Positions 35,821 through 45,025 of a DNA stretch of 64,000 bases are shown here, in pieces. Within the stretch, counting starts at the first letter, position 1. Each line of letters begins with the position of its first letter. The notes under the pieces are model-generated. The model did no database searches. It was not told the DNA's origin and saw only the letters and a list, made by a program, of their open reading frames with translations. The translations under genes and the position numbers were made by a program. Source of the stretch: CAKAHY01 sp963522175 (lineage in GTDB: Bacteria; Bacillota; Clostridia; Lachnospirales; Lachnospiraceae); assembly GCA_963522175.1 (NCBI GenBank), contig CAUQXC010000008.1, forward strand, positions 1 to 64,000, given 5' to 3'.

Positions 35821-36818
35821 CTCAATACCTCCTTATATAAACGCAAAACATTGGTGCTGCATATTTTATCAATAAGGCGGGCGCTTAGACCGAACTTTTT
35901 AAAAGTCTCCAAAATCATATAAGTTCCCTGCGCATTCTTCCATTCAAGCTCGCTGTCAATACCGTCATAGTCCGAGCCCAGTCCTACAAAGTCTTCTCCA
36001 CCCTTATCGAGCATATAAAGTGCCTGCCTTGCCACGTCCTCCAAATAAGAAAAATCTTTTTCTCCTTTGGTCCTGTTACGTAAAAAACCTGAGTAAAAGT
36101 TCAGTCCCGCCACACAACCTCTTTGCGCCATGGCTTTTATCATCTCATCGCTTAAATTTCTGGGATTTTCCGCCACCGCTCTGGCATTGCTGTGGCTTGC
36201 AACAAAGGGCTTTTTCGTGTTTTTAAGAACGTCGAATATACCCGCATCACTGAGGTGAGACACATCTATTATCATACCGAGCTCCTGCATTCTTTCAATA
36301 AATTCAAAACCTCTTTTCTTAAGTCCGTTTTTTGTATCGGCCTCACTTCTTAGGTATCTTCCTTCTTTATCCGAAATTTTTCTGTTCGGAAAAGCAAGAG
36401 AATTTTCATAATTCCATGTAAGGGTCATCATTCTTACTCCTCTGTCGTAAAAATGTTCAAGCTTATCTATACTTCCCTCGCATGCCTCTCCCTCTTCCAG
36501 AGTAAGTAAGGCGCTCATTATATTACTTTCTATATTTTTTTCTATTTCCTTATACGTCCTTACCTGCTTAATTAAATCGGTATTTTTTGACATTTCACTT
36601 TCGAATAAATCTATAAGCTTGTTTGCATGGCAAAACGGCTCTTTTATATCCTTAAGATAAATAAAGCAGGCAAAATTTTGCAGAAGATAGTCCGCCTTTT
36701 TCATCTTTTCAAGGTCAATATGAAAGTTATTCTTACGTAAGTCGGACAAAGGCGCTTTTTTATTTTCATTATAGAGCCTTAAAATCGTATCGCAATGCAT
36801 ATCCGCAATTTTCATCAT
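35817..36818 (-). CDS. Membrane dipeptidase family (M19) metallopeptidase
   Basis: 333 residues of the renal dipeptidase family. Zinc-site and family motifs: 'DMHCDTI' at the N-terminus, 'LLTLEEGEA' (bridging glutamate), 'MIIDVSHLSD', 'VASHSNARAVAENPRNLSD' and 'GLGSDYDGID'. Family members cleave dipeptides, including D-amino acid containing ones. No signal peptide is seen, so it is cytosolic. It lies 8 nt after the deacylase gene. It may break down dipeptides released from wall or host glycopeptides (inference). Confidence 0.92.
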   Translation of the reverse strand: MMKIADMHCDTILRLYNENKKAPLSDLRKNNFHIDLEKMKKADYLLQNFACFIYLKDIKEPFCHANKLIDLFESEMSKNTDLIKQVRTYKEIEKNIESNIMSALLTLEEGEACEGSIDKLEHFYDRGVRMMTLTWNYENSLAFPNRKISDKEGRYLRSEADTKNGLKKRGFEFIERMQELGMIIDVSHLSDAGIFDVLKNTKKPFVASHSNARAVAENPRNLSDEMIKAMAQRGCVAGLNFYSGFLRNRTKGEKDFSYLEDVARQALYMLDKGGEDFVGLGSDYDGIDSELEWKNAQGTYMILETFKKFGLSARLIDKICSTNVLRLYKEVLS

Positions 36819-36826
36819 TTTATCCT

Positions 36827-37759
36827 CTAAACGGGAATTCCGTAAGCAATCAAGGGATCCGATTTTTTAACACCCAAGGTATAGGTGTAATACCATACCA
36901 CGGCATCTTCTTTTGCACATATCTTTTGCATACATTCTCCATCCATCCCTTTTAACTCTCCGAGCAGACTTCCCTTTTTTACCTTTTCTCCGGCTTTTAC
37001 ATACGGAAACCAAAAACCCTCATACTCAGCCTCTTCATAAAATGATAAATCGGCTTGTTTCTGCTCTTCGTTAACAAGTTTTTCGCCGCAAATATCCAGA
37101 TATGCCAAAATCCTATATATAGACTCCTTACACAGATCAATGTTTTTTCGTGTATGTTCTCCTTTTTCGCCTATTTCAAGCAAAAGTCCGGGTATCTTTT
37201 TATTTGCCGCAAAAGAATATAGGCCGTTTGATGCCCCGGATGCAAGTCTGTATCTTACCGGCAGAGTCATCGCCGCCTTTCTTGAAAATTCCGAAGTTTC
37301 CTTATCAACCCGTGCGGGATAGAAAACCAGATTTTCCATAGCCTCATTGATATCGCCGCCGTGAAGGTCCAATATGAAATCCGCCAAAGGATATATATTA
37401 TTTATTATTGCCTTTGAAAGCTTCTCCGTATAGGTTTTTGCCTCATTATCGGAAAAAACTCTGTTGAGATTCTTGCCGTCTTCCGGCATTATCTGTTTTA
37501 CACCCTGATAAAAACCCGTTTTATTGATTAAAGGAAGTATAAGCACATTTCCGTTAAACCTGTTCTCATCCGCTTCTTCAAAAAATTCTCTGACAGCCAG
37601 TATGCCTATATACTCACAGGCGTGCATTCCCGTGGTAAGAACCAAGGTTTTCCCCTGATTTTTCCCTTTTATCAACCACAAGTCAATATCCGAATTTTCC
37701 GTAATTTTTAACTTTGTTTTTATTTTTCCGCTTTTTAATGAATGGGGTATAAGTTCCAT
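36827..37759 (-). CDS. Succinylglutamate desuccinylase/aspartoacylase-type Zn deacylase
   Basis: 310 residues. The zinc-binding pattern of the M14-like AstE/ASPA family is visible: 'TGMHACEY' (His and Glu), 'NLNRVF' and 'FILDLHGGDIN' (second His). The C-terminal part is a beta-rich domain of about 80 residues ('GFWFPYVKAGEKVKKGSLLGEL'), lipoyl-like in pattern. Enzymes of this family remove acyl groups from amino acids. The substrate is unknown. It sits between a sugar-kinase-like gene and a dipeptidase in one operon. Confidence 0.85.
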   Translation of the reverse strand: MELIPHSLKSGKIKTKLKITENSDIDLWLIKGKNQGKTLVLTTGMHACEYIGILAVREFFEEADENRFNGNVLILPLINKTGFYQGVKQIMPEDGKNLNRVFSDNEAKTYTEKLSKAIINNIYPLADFILDLHGGDINEAMENLVFYPARVDKETSEFSRKAAMTLPVRYRLASGASNGLYSFAANKKIPGLLLEIGEKGEHTRKNIDLCKESIYRILAYLDICGEKLVNEEQKQADLSFYEEAEYEGFWFPYVKAGEKVKKGSLLGELKGMDGECMQKICAKEDAVVWYYTYTLGVKKSDPLIAYGIPV

Positions 37760-37765
37760 ATTTTT

Positions 37766-38878
37766 CTACCTGTATCTGTTTATAATCTCATTCATTTGTT
37801 CGATCTTTTCTTCCATGTCTTTTACCAAAGCAAACTGACATCTTGCTCTGTCAAGATTTTGTTGCGGTCTTGATATCTTAAAGTAGGTGTCACCCTGTAA
37901 GTAATCCGTCAAAAAGCGCATTCCGCATTCAAAGGTCATAACCATGGCTCCGTAAGGCAACATGTCAAGCTCTCTGTCTGTAAGGCTTCCCTTGCAGCCT
38001 TTTGTAAAGCCTTTTACATATGCCTCAAACAAGTCAAGATCCAAGCTTACCTTTTTTGTATCCGGCTCGTCCTCATCGGCTGTATTGGCACCGAATCTTA
38101 TGGAATCGCCGAAATCGTTAACCGCAAGTCCCGGCATAACGGTATCAAGATCTATTACACAAATAGCCTTCCTTGTAGCATCATCAATCATTATATTATT
38201 AAGCTTAGTATCGTTATGCGTAACTCTTAAAGGCAGTTCTTTATTATCCTGCATGTCTGTGAGTTTGTTTGCAAGATACTCATGGGAAAGTACAAAATCT
38301 ATTTCTTCCTTCACTGATTGTGCTCTCTTTTTTATATCAGCTAAAACAGCCTCTTTAAAAACTTTAAATCTTTGCTTTGTGTCATGAAAAGCGGGTATGG
38401 TTTCATGAAGCTTACTTGCATCAAAATCAGCCAAAAGATTCTGGAAATTTCCGAATGCAAAAGCACTCTCATAAAAGTCTTTTTTGGTATCAACCTTATC
38501 GTAGGTTCTTGCACCTTCTATAAACTTGTAAACTCTCCAATATGAACCGAGCTCATCTTTATAATAAGCTTTCCCTGTCCTTGTAGGTACAAGGCTTAAA
38601 GTTTCTCTGTTTGCATCTCCGCCTCTTTTTTCTATTATCCCTTTCAGGTAAGAGGTTACTTTTTCTATGTTTTCCATAAGCTCTTCCGGCTTTTTAAAAA
38701 TCTCGTGATTTATTCTTTGTAAAATGTACTTTTTTACCCCGTTTCCTTCTTTTTCTTCAAGTAAAAAGGTATCATTTATATGACCGCTTCCGTAAGAATT
38801 GATTGAAACAATTTCACCCTCCAAAGCAAATTCCTTTACCGCTTCGTTCTTTTTTGAACATGCCAGTTCTCTGTCCAT
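37766..38878 (-). CDS. Phosphotransferase of the APH fold, NahK-like
   Basis: 370 residues. Catalytic loop 'THNDTKLNNIM' (220-230) and metal site 'VIDLDTVMPG' (241-250) define the aminoglycoside-phosphotransferase/choline-kinase fold. 'YGSGHINDTFLL' near residue 30 and 'LQRINHEIFKKPE' match N-acetylhexosamine 1-kinase (NahK) relatives. NahK phosphorylates GlcNAc or GalNAc at C1 in mucin and milk-glycan salvage. It heads the operon, with GGGGGT before the ATG. The sugar specificity is inferred from sequence resemblance only. Confidence 0.8.
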   Translation of the reverse strand: MDRELACSKKNEAVKEFALEGEIVSINSYGSGHINDTFLLEEKEGNGVKKYILQRINHEIFKKPEELMENIEKVTSYLKGIIEKRGGDANRETLSLVPTRTGKAYYKDELGSYWRVYKFIEGARTYDKVDTKKDFYESAFAFGNFQNLLADFDASKLHETIPAFHDTKQRFKVFKEAVLADIKKRAQSVKEEIDFVLSHEYLANKLTDMQDNKELPLRVTHNDTKLNNIMIDDATRKAICVIDLDTVMPGLAVNDFGDSIRFGANTADEDEPDTKKVSLDLDLFEAYVKGFTKGCKGSLTDRELDMLPYGAMVMTFECGMRFLTDYLQGDTYFKISRPQQNLDRARCQFALVKDMEEKIEQMNEIINRYR

Positions 38879-38961
38879 TTTGTTTTACCCCCGATTTTTG
38901 TCAATTTGTATTCTTGTGTTTAAGCTTCCAAAAGGATTTATCACCTTCTTGTACCTACATC

Positions 38962-38990
38962 ATATTATCTGATTTATTACGCTAAGTCAA
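38962..38990 (-). promoter_or_regulatory. Promoter of the phosphotransferase-deacylase-dipeptidase operon
   Basis: Minus strand: TTGACT (38990-38985), 17-nt spacer, TAATAT (38967-38962). It is about 84 nt upstream of the ATG at 38878. Confidence 0.65.
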
Positions 38991-39160
38991 ACGGTAAATT
39001 TAAAGATAACTAAGCGGAGGAAAACCGTATTTATCGGCTCTCGTACCGCTATTTACAGATTGAGACTCTGACTTATATTAGCTAAAATAATTTTTTCGAT
39101 GATAAGCCAAATACTTTTTATTTCCTTCGATCAGCTTTATGCTCATATCTAATCTGAGAT

Positions 39161-39517
39161 TTAAGAATATTCTATTTTGCTCATCAAAACTTCGTTACTC
39201 CGGTATGATATTTCCGGAATCGAGTCTTTCCAATTACTCAACATAATATTCCTATAAATATTTTTCTTTTCAAGTTCATACGGCAATCCGACTCTCATAC
39301 AATATTGCTCAAGAGTTGATCCCTCAACCACGGGTACAATACTTCCCGAAAGATATGTAATAATCAGCCTAAACTTAAACAAACTATTTAATCTGTTCTT
39401 TTCTATCTCATCATAATCCTCAACAAACCTCTTTCTTAATACTTCCGCATTTTCGTGTAACCGAACTGCATCATCATATTCTTGCTCTTTGAAAATTTGT
39501 ATTAAATCTAAAGCCAA
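39161..39517 (-). CDS. Small hypothetical protein
   Basis: 118 residues, TTG start, with only a weak ribosome-binding site (AAAGGTTG, rather far). It is mostly helical and charged ('EQEYDDAVRLHENAEVLRKRF', read in part), with a hydrophobic patch 'FRLIITYLSGSIVP'. No family is recognised. It stands alone between the wall-binding beta-helix gene's terminator and the salvage operon. Coding is plausible but not certain. Confidence 0.5.
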   Translation of the reverse strand: MALDLIQIFKEQEYDDAVRLHENAEVLRKRFVEDYDEIEKNRLNSLFKFRLIITYLSGSIVPVVEGSTLEQYCMRVGLPYELEKKNIYRNIMLSNWKDSIPEISYRSNEVLMSKIEYS

Positions 39518-39685
39518 TTAATCACAACCTTTCCCTAAATAATATAAATCTTCAGTATTCCTGATAACATCCTAACATACCATTATAAATTTATCATAAA
39601 ATTCGAATAAGGGAAAGCAATAAATACCTTTCTTATAGGACTTTATATATTGACTCTTTTCCCGATTACCGGCGACTACTATAGA

Positions 39686-39720
39686 AACTAAAAATGAGAC
39701 GGATCTTTAAATCCGTCTCA
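39686..39720 (-). terminator. Intrinsic terminator after the beta-helix gene
   Basis: TGAGACGGAT (39695-39704) and ATCCGTCTCA (39711-39720) form a perfect 10-bp stem, followed on the minus strand by UUUUUAGUUUC. It begins 17 nt past the stop. Confidence 0.9.
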
Positions 39721-39737
39721 ACTTTATATAACTGAAT

Positions 39738-42416
39738 CTATTTCTTTCCGGCACTTTCATCCCAGCTTCCGTCCGCTCTCAAAAGGTAGCCGTCCGGTGT
39801 CCTCTGATTCTTAAACATCCTTCCCAAGCTACCGTCGGAAACAGGATTCAAATAATACCATTTACCGTCAATATGCCTCCAACCTGTACGCATAGCTCCC
39901 CTTGTGCCGTCAGAAACAGGATTCATGTAATACCATTCTCCCCTTCCGTCTGCCAGCCAGCCATAGTGCATAGCGCCTGATCCGTTCATAAAATACCAGT
40001 TTCCGTCAACATTAGCCCAGCCTGTAACCATATATCCTCTCTCATTAAAGAGATACCAATTTCCCGAAATGTATGCCCATGCGGATTTTGCCGGTGACCC
40101 GTCAACATCCAATTGCCACAATGCTCCTGTCTGCTTCCAGTTACCATGATTATAAACTTTTCCGCCTGTTCGAATATAGGAGTACGAGTTGAATGAATTG
40201 CCGCTGCTTTCCGTTTTAATACTTCCGCTACCATACAGAGAGGTTACCGAACCGCCACCTCCCGAGCCTCGGGAGCCTCTATCTCTTCTCGATCTTGTGG
40301 AACCTCCTCCCGAGCCTCCTGAACTGCCGCCGCCGCCCGAACCGCCTGAGCTGCCGCCACCGCCTGAATTGCCGCCGCCCTGATTCGGGATGGACGGAGT
40401 TGCATTACCTCCCGGTGTAGGGTTCGGATGTGTCGGCGTTATGCCGTTTCCGTTTCCCGCCTGTACTCGCAAAACAAAACTTTCCGTATAAAACCATCCT
40501 CCGGAGTCCCTCACCTGTACTTTCAGACTGATGCTTGACTCCGTAGCGGCATCGACGCTCACACCTGCCTTTAGCTTTAACATAGCATCCGCATCTACCT
40601 CAAAACGTCCATCACTTACGGTGTAAGTGTGTGTATCGCCGACATTATGATCCAGTGTCGTAAGCTTTCCTACGATTTCTCCCTGTCTGCCTCCGGTCAA
40701 TATATTATTGGAAAGTGTAATCTTTTTCGGAGGCTGATTCTTAGGTCGTGTCACCTCTATATTAAATGCTTTCGTTATCGAAGCACCGGATGCATCCGTT
40801 GCGGTCACACGAAGAACTATCGTTTCCACAGAACCGAACGGAATATAGTTATCTCCTTTTAAACGCAATAAATTATCATATACAATCTCAAAACGTTCAT
40901 CATCAACCATATATGTGTGTAAATCTCCTATATCCGGATCTTCCGTGGTAAGAAGTCCCACTTCCGCCAAATATTCATTACTGTAGATAAAAAGAGGGTT
41001 GAGTTTGATATCTGTCGGTGCATGATTTGCATAGTTTACCGGTAAAGTCGGAGGGCTGAGAGCATCTTCCGCATTACCGACTTTATCGGTATAGCGAACT
41101 CGTACGGTAATCGCTTTTCCCGCATCAGCCGCCGTCGGCACATAAGTAGACCTTGTTGCACCGTCAATAGCTGTTCCGTTCGCATACCACTGATAGGAAG
41201 AAACTGCTGTCGCAGGGACCCATACGACATTATGAATATGAAGATCCCCGTAATCTCCATCATATACCTTAGCTGTAAGAGTCTGACCGCTGCGAGCTAT
41301 GCCTCGAATATATACGGAAGCTTTGAAATTGTTATTCTGAATTATATTGCTGCTCTCCCCCGTTGTATCAACAACGTTACCTCCGTAAATTGTATTGTCT
41401 CTAACCGTGACATTTTGGGTCGAATGAAGTCCGTTATTACGAAGTCTTATACCCCAGTGCGTATCATTTTCCGTGATATTGTGGTCATGATAAATAGTAT
41501 TCCCTGTAACCTCACCGCTTTGCAGTCCTACCAAATTGACCGCAGTTTTGTTATCACGAAGGGTATTACCGGCAAAGATAATATTTTCCGCAACGCTGTT
41601 CGTATATTGATTGCTTACCACAAAACCGGTACTGCTTCCCGAGAATAAGCAATTGCGTACTTCAACATTTCTGACTATAGGATAATCCCCCTCAGGCTCA
41701 ATATCAATACCTGACTTTGGCGGTGTACCGTCGGAACGTTTAAACTCCGACTCAAGTATTTTGACATTCTCACCGCCGACTATTGACATTCCCTGACGAC
41801 GATTGTGGTCACAAATAACCTTATAAATGGTGATATTGTTACTCTTTTCTCCTAAGAACACGCCATCTCCCCAAAATTCCGAGGCATGCAAATTCTCAAT
41901 CACAACATTTGTTGCATCCGTAATTCGAACTCCGTATCCGGTCTGTCCCAAATTTCCGATATGTTCATCGCGGTCACCGATGAGAGTACCTCCGATGATA
42001 TGTGCATTGTCAACTTTTGTAATACTGAACATCTGATACGATCTCTCTGCGTTAGGAATCGCCCTAAGTACGGCACCGTCAGCCATTCGCACTATAACAT
42101 TGCTTTTCAGTACCAGTCCCGCTTTCTCATAGCTTTTTCCCGTCTGATGCAGAGTATTAATCTTATAGTTGCCTGCCGGAATATCTACTATTCCTCCGCC
42201 TGCCGCAGAAACGGCATTGATAGCCTTTTGTATCGCCTCAGTATCATCGCTGACACCGTTTCCTCTCGCACCATAGGCTGCATCTTTAACGTTTGCGACA
42301 AAGCCGGTTACAGGATCCGGAACATAGACGCCTGTGGATGCCGCCGCTTTTTGTGAAAAGATACACAGGAAGCAAACAAGGATAGACATAAAATATACAA
42401 ACCATTTCTTCTTCAA
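39738..42416 (-). CDS. Secreted beta-helix protein with wall-binding repeats
   Basis: 892 residues. TTG start with GGAGGG 6 nt upstream. A signal peptide (about 1-26, 'SQKAAAS') is followed by a pectate-lyase-like right-handed beta-helix (about 35-365: 'GNGVSDDTEAIQKAINA', 'NNITIYKVICDHNRRQGM' and others). An Ig-like module (about 370-460) and two cadherin/dystroglycan-like modules (about 465-650, each with 'GDLHTYMV'/'GDTHTYTV') come next. A Gly/Ser/Arg-rich low-complexity linker precedes four or five choline/glucan-binding type repeats ('AYISGNWYLFNERGYMVTGW', 'GEWYYMNPVSDG'). Inference: a non-covalently wall-bound enzyme or adhesin acting on a polysaccharide. Confidence 0.9.
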   Translation of the reverse strand: MKKKWFVYFMSILVCFLCIFSQKAAASTGVYVPDPVTGFVANVKDAAYGARGNGVSDDTEAIQKAINAVSAAGGGIVDIPAGNYKINTLHQTGKSYEKAGLVLKSNVIVRMADGAVLRAIPNAERSYQMFSITKVDNAHIIGGTLIGDRDEHIGNLGQTGYGVRITDATNVVIENLHASEFWGDGVFLGEKSNNITIYKVICDHNRRQGMSIVGGENVKILESEFKRSDGTPPKSGIDIEPEGDYPIVRNVEVRNCLFSGSSTGFVVSNQYTNSVAENIIFAGNTLRDNKTAVNLVGLQSGEVTGNTIYHDHNITENDTHWGIRLRNNGLHSTQNVTVRDNTIYGGNVVDTTGESSNIIQNNNFKASVYIRGIARSGQTLTAKVYDGDYGDLHIHNVVWVPATAVSSYQWYANGTAIDGATRSTYVPTAADAGKAITVRVRYTDKVGNAEDALSPPTLPVNYANHAPTDIKLNPLFIYSNEYLAEVGLLTTEDPDIGDLHTYMVDDERFEIVYDNLLRLKGDNYIPFGSVETIVLRVTATDASGASITKAFNIEVTRPKNQPPKKITLSNNILTGGRQGEIVGKLTTLDHNVGDTHTYTVSDGRFEVDADAMLKLKAGVSVDAATESSISLKVQVRDSGGWFYTESFVLRVQAGNGNGITPTHPNPTPGGNATPSIPNQGGGNSGGGGSSGGSGGGGSSGGSGGGSTRSRRDRGSRGSGGGGSVTSLYGSGSIKTESSGNSFNSYSYIRTGGKVYNHGNWKQTGALWQLDVDGSPAKSAWAYISGNWYLFNERGYMVTGWANVDGNWYFMNGSGAMHYGWLADGRGEWYYMNPVSDGTRGAMRTGWRHIDGKWYYLNPVSDGSLGRMFKNQRTPDGYLLRADGSWDESAGKK

Positions 42417-42673
42417 TTTTATCCCTCCTCTTTTTATATTGATAACAGGCGTTTTTCAGCACCTGAAAATCTCGACTTTAAAAGAAGTTTTTAACATCTT
42501 GTTTATTATACTATATTTTAACTTAGTTTTATAGGTCTAATCCCTGTTTTTTCTTAATATTTTGTACTCAAAACCGCTTACCGGTATTGAATTCACTTAT
42601 AGGTATTAAAAAGGGGGATAAAACTTAATATAAAGTCTCTTCCGGGGATAGTTCGTATGGTATAATATATTTT

Positions 42674-43822
42674 TTATTCCTTAACGCAAAGATAATCCGT
42701 AATTTTTTTGCAAATCCCGTTCCATCTTGCATCAATTAACTTCATTAGCGTAATGCATACCAAATATGTAAGACAAATACCGCCCGTCATAGCAAATACT
42801 GCTGCCGACAAGTAATCATTCCAAAACTTCATTCCCAAAATCAGTAATTCACATGAAAAACTGAATAAAATAGGCCAATGGAAGAAATATAAGTACATTG
42901 ACATATTCCCGGTATCGAATCTATTACCATTTGGATTCATCCGATTTTTACCGATAATTACAACCCCTAAAACAAGGATAGCAGCCATAATCGACTGATA
43001 AACATACCCTATATTGATTTCTATCTGAAAAAAAGAAACGGAGCACGTATATAACCGATTCAATAAGGTACTGTTTCCTGCACACAATACTATGGCGATT
43101 ATGCAGGCAACAATTCCCCAAGAATAATGTATATTCTTTTTCCTGACAAAATATGCGGCACATAGCGCACCGAATACAAAGCATATAATTCTGACATCAA
43201 TTAAAAAGCAGCCTAATGCTGTAATTAACGCCAATGCCCAATTACGTTTTACCTGTTTAGATAGACTTAATAAAATAATCAAAAAGAAGGAACCCAAGAT
43301 TTCAATTTTCATAGTCCACAAAGGATTAACATATATTTTAAAAGGATCATCTAAATATATACCTATCAACGACTCATAGAAAAGTCTTATTATCGATGCT
43401 TTATTCTGATAATAAGATGCTATTTGATATTCGCTGTGGGCAATAACGGAAGCATCTATATTTCTCATAGCTCCTACTTTTTGTAAAGCATAAGCCAAAA
43501 AGTTTGTCAAAAAAATTCCTGCAAGCGGCTTGAAATATTTACTTAAAGCCATTTTAACCTGTCTTTTACCTGTATTATCGTAAGAATGTGCATAATATAT
43601 TAAAAAACCTGAAATAACCCAAAATACATAAACGCAAAAAGTACCGTTTACCAAAGTATACAGTACACTATCTCTAATAAGCTTTTCAAATTTTCCAAAA
43701 TGTATTTTTTCTTCTGCACCTATCAAAATATACGGTAAAAATGCAAGAACATAATGGCATAAAATGACAACGTTGGCACAAAGGAATTTTATTAAATTAA
43801 TAAAAGATAAATTTCTCCTCAT
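42674..43822 (-). CDS. Acyltransferase 3 family membrane protein
   Basis: 382 residues with about ten membrane helices. The N-terminal 'LSFINLIKFLCANVVILCHY' carries the conserved histidine of the family, 'YVFWVISGFLIYYAHS' is typical of helix 3, and 'NPLWTMKIEILGSFFLI' is a family motif. Such enzymes O-acetylate surface sugars, peptidoglycan or lipids. It is the last gene before the beta-helix gene, and is separated by 168 nt from the carotenoid gene remnants upstream. A role in acylating a carotenoid glycoside is conceivable but unsupported. Confidence 0.85.
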   Translation of the reverse strand: MRRNLSFINLIKFLCANVVILCHYVLAFLPYILIGAEEKIHFGKFEKLIRDSVLYTLVNGTFCVYVFWVISGFLIYYAHSYDNTGKRQVKMALSKYFKPLAGIFLTNFLAYALQKVGAMRNIDASVIAHSEYQIASYYQNKASIIRLFYESLIGIYLDDPFKIYVNPLWTMKIEILGSFFLIILLSLSKQVKRNWALALITALGCFLIDVRIICFVFGALCAAYFVRKKNIHYSWGIVACIIAIVLCAGNSTLLNRLYTCSVSFFQIEINIGYVYQSIMAAILVLGVVIIGKNRMNPNGNRFDTGNMSMYLYFFHWPILFSFSCELLILGMKFWNDYLSAAVFAMTGGICLTYLVCITLMKLIDARWNGICKKITDYLCVKE

Positions 43823-43990
43823 TATATTTCTCTTTCTGTCATAATTAAATATAACTTTAATACGTTTTAGTATCCTATTTATAGGTCGGATATTATTTTA
43901 ATTTTATATAAAGATTACCTATAACTACAGATAATCTCTTCACATCTAATATCTATTAAAGTTTTCTCACTGCATCATTTAGGAGATTTT

Positions 43991-45011
43991 TCAAATCAAA
44001 TTTACTAAATGGCTTATTATAACAATAATAAACAGACTCAGCAGATTCACCACATTATTAGATATCCATGAAAAACCCTTAACCGGTTTTTGCTTTGCAT
44101 AGACTTTTCTATCACTGATAATACCTTCCTTTGTTAAATATTTTCGCTGAAACAAAGCTCCTAAAACGCTGTCAATTAAGGTTCCTACAAAAGCCATCAC
44201 AGTAACGAATGCAACGCCCTGATATCCAAACTGCGGGAAAGCAAGCCAAGCCGATAAAAATCCTCCTATAAATCCTGCAAATAAACCTCCTACGCTAACT
44301 CCACCCGAAATACCTCGCTGAATACTTTTTCCGGTAATAATACTAAAAACCTTTCCTTTACCGAGTACACCAGTTTCTGAAGAAAAAGTATCAGCATTTG
44401 CTGCTGCGAAAACCACAAAACTAAATAGTGAAAACACCTGATTCTCCGGCGAGAAATATTTACAAAAAACCGGTATACAAGCCGGTAAAGAGTTACATAC
44501 GACTTGCTTCCATGTCCTCGCACCTCCGGATTCTTGAAATCGATCCGCTTCCAGCTTTCGTTTATTCTTAATTTTACTGACACCGCTTCCAAAAAAAATA
44601 CGGCTTTCTTTCCTTGAATTTTGTCCCGACCAATGCCGCCAAACCGTCACCATAAGCCATAATCAAAATTCCGATTATAGGAAAGATATTCCATCCGGTA
44701 GCAAAACGAATTGCCACGGCAACACAAAAACTTATAGAATAATATACGGTCCCCCAACTGTCGTCCTGTCTTTCCATAGAAGATATTAAATTGTACTTTC
44801 GACTCAATGTATTAATAATTATAAACACTACCGGAACCAATATTGCTGCTTTGACATCCGTAAAAAAAGCAGAAATAAAAATCCAATTTCCTACCATAAT
44901 ATGGATAAATTTACGGCTCAACTCACCTTGATTCCTCTTAAAAATAATTGTTGAAAAACCGATTACTGAAAAGATATATAAAAAAGAGATTATTATCAAC
45001 AAAATATTCAT
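43991..45011 (-). pseudogene. Polyprenol-kinase/DUF92 gene, frameshifted in a T8 run
   Basis: Two overlapping frames together encode one protein. The first (from 45011, 'AYGDGLAALVGTKFKERK') is a dolichol/diacylglycerol kinase-like membrane domain. The second (to 43991, 'RTWKQVVCNSLPACIP', 'ANADTFSSETGVLGKGK', 'GISGGVSVGGLFAGFIGGF') is a DUF92 domain. They join if the run of eight T (plus-strand A8 at 44591-44598) is read as seven, giving about 339 residues. Plant VTE5/VTE6 relatives phosphorylate prenyl alcohols. The gene is 15 nt after the squalene/phytoene synthase, so it belongs to the carotenoid operon. It may be broken, phase-variable or a sequencing error. Confidence 0.75.
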
Positions 45012-45025
45012 AGTTTTTCCTTATC

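Noticed and set aside
40189..40383. Plus-strand open frame rich in Pro and Glu
   Set aside because: It is the reverse reading of the Gly/Ser linker of the beta-helix protein.
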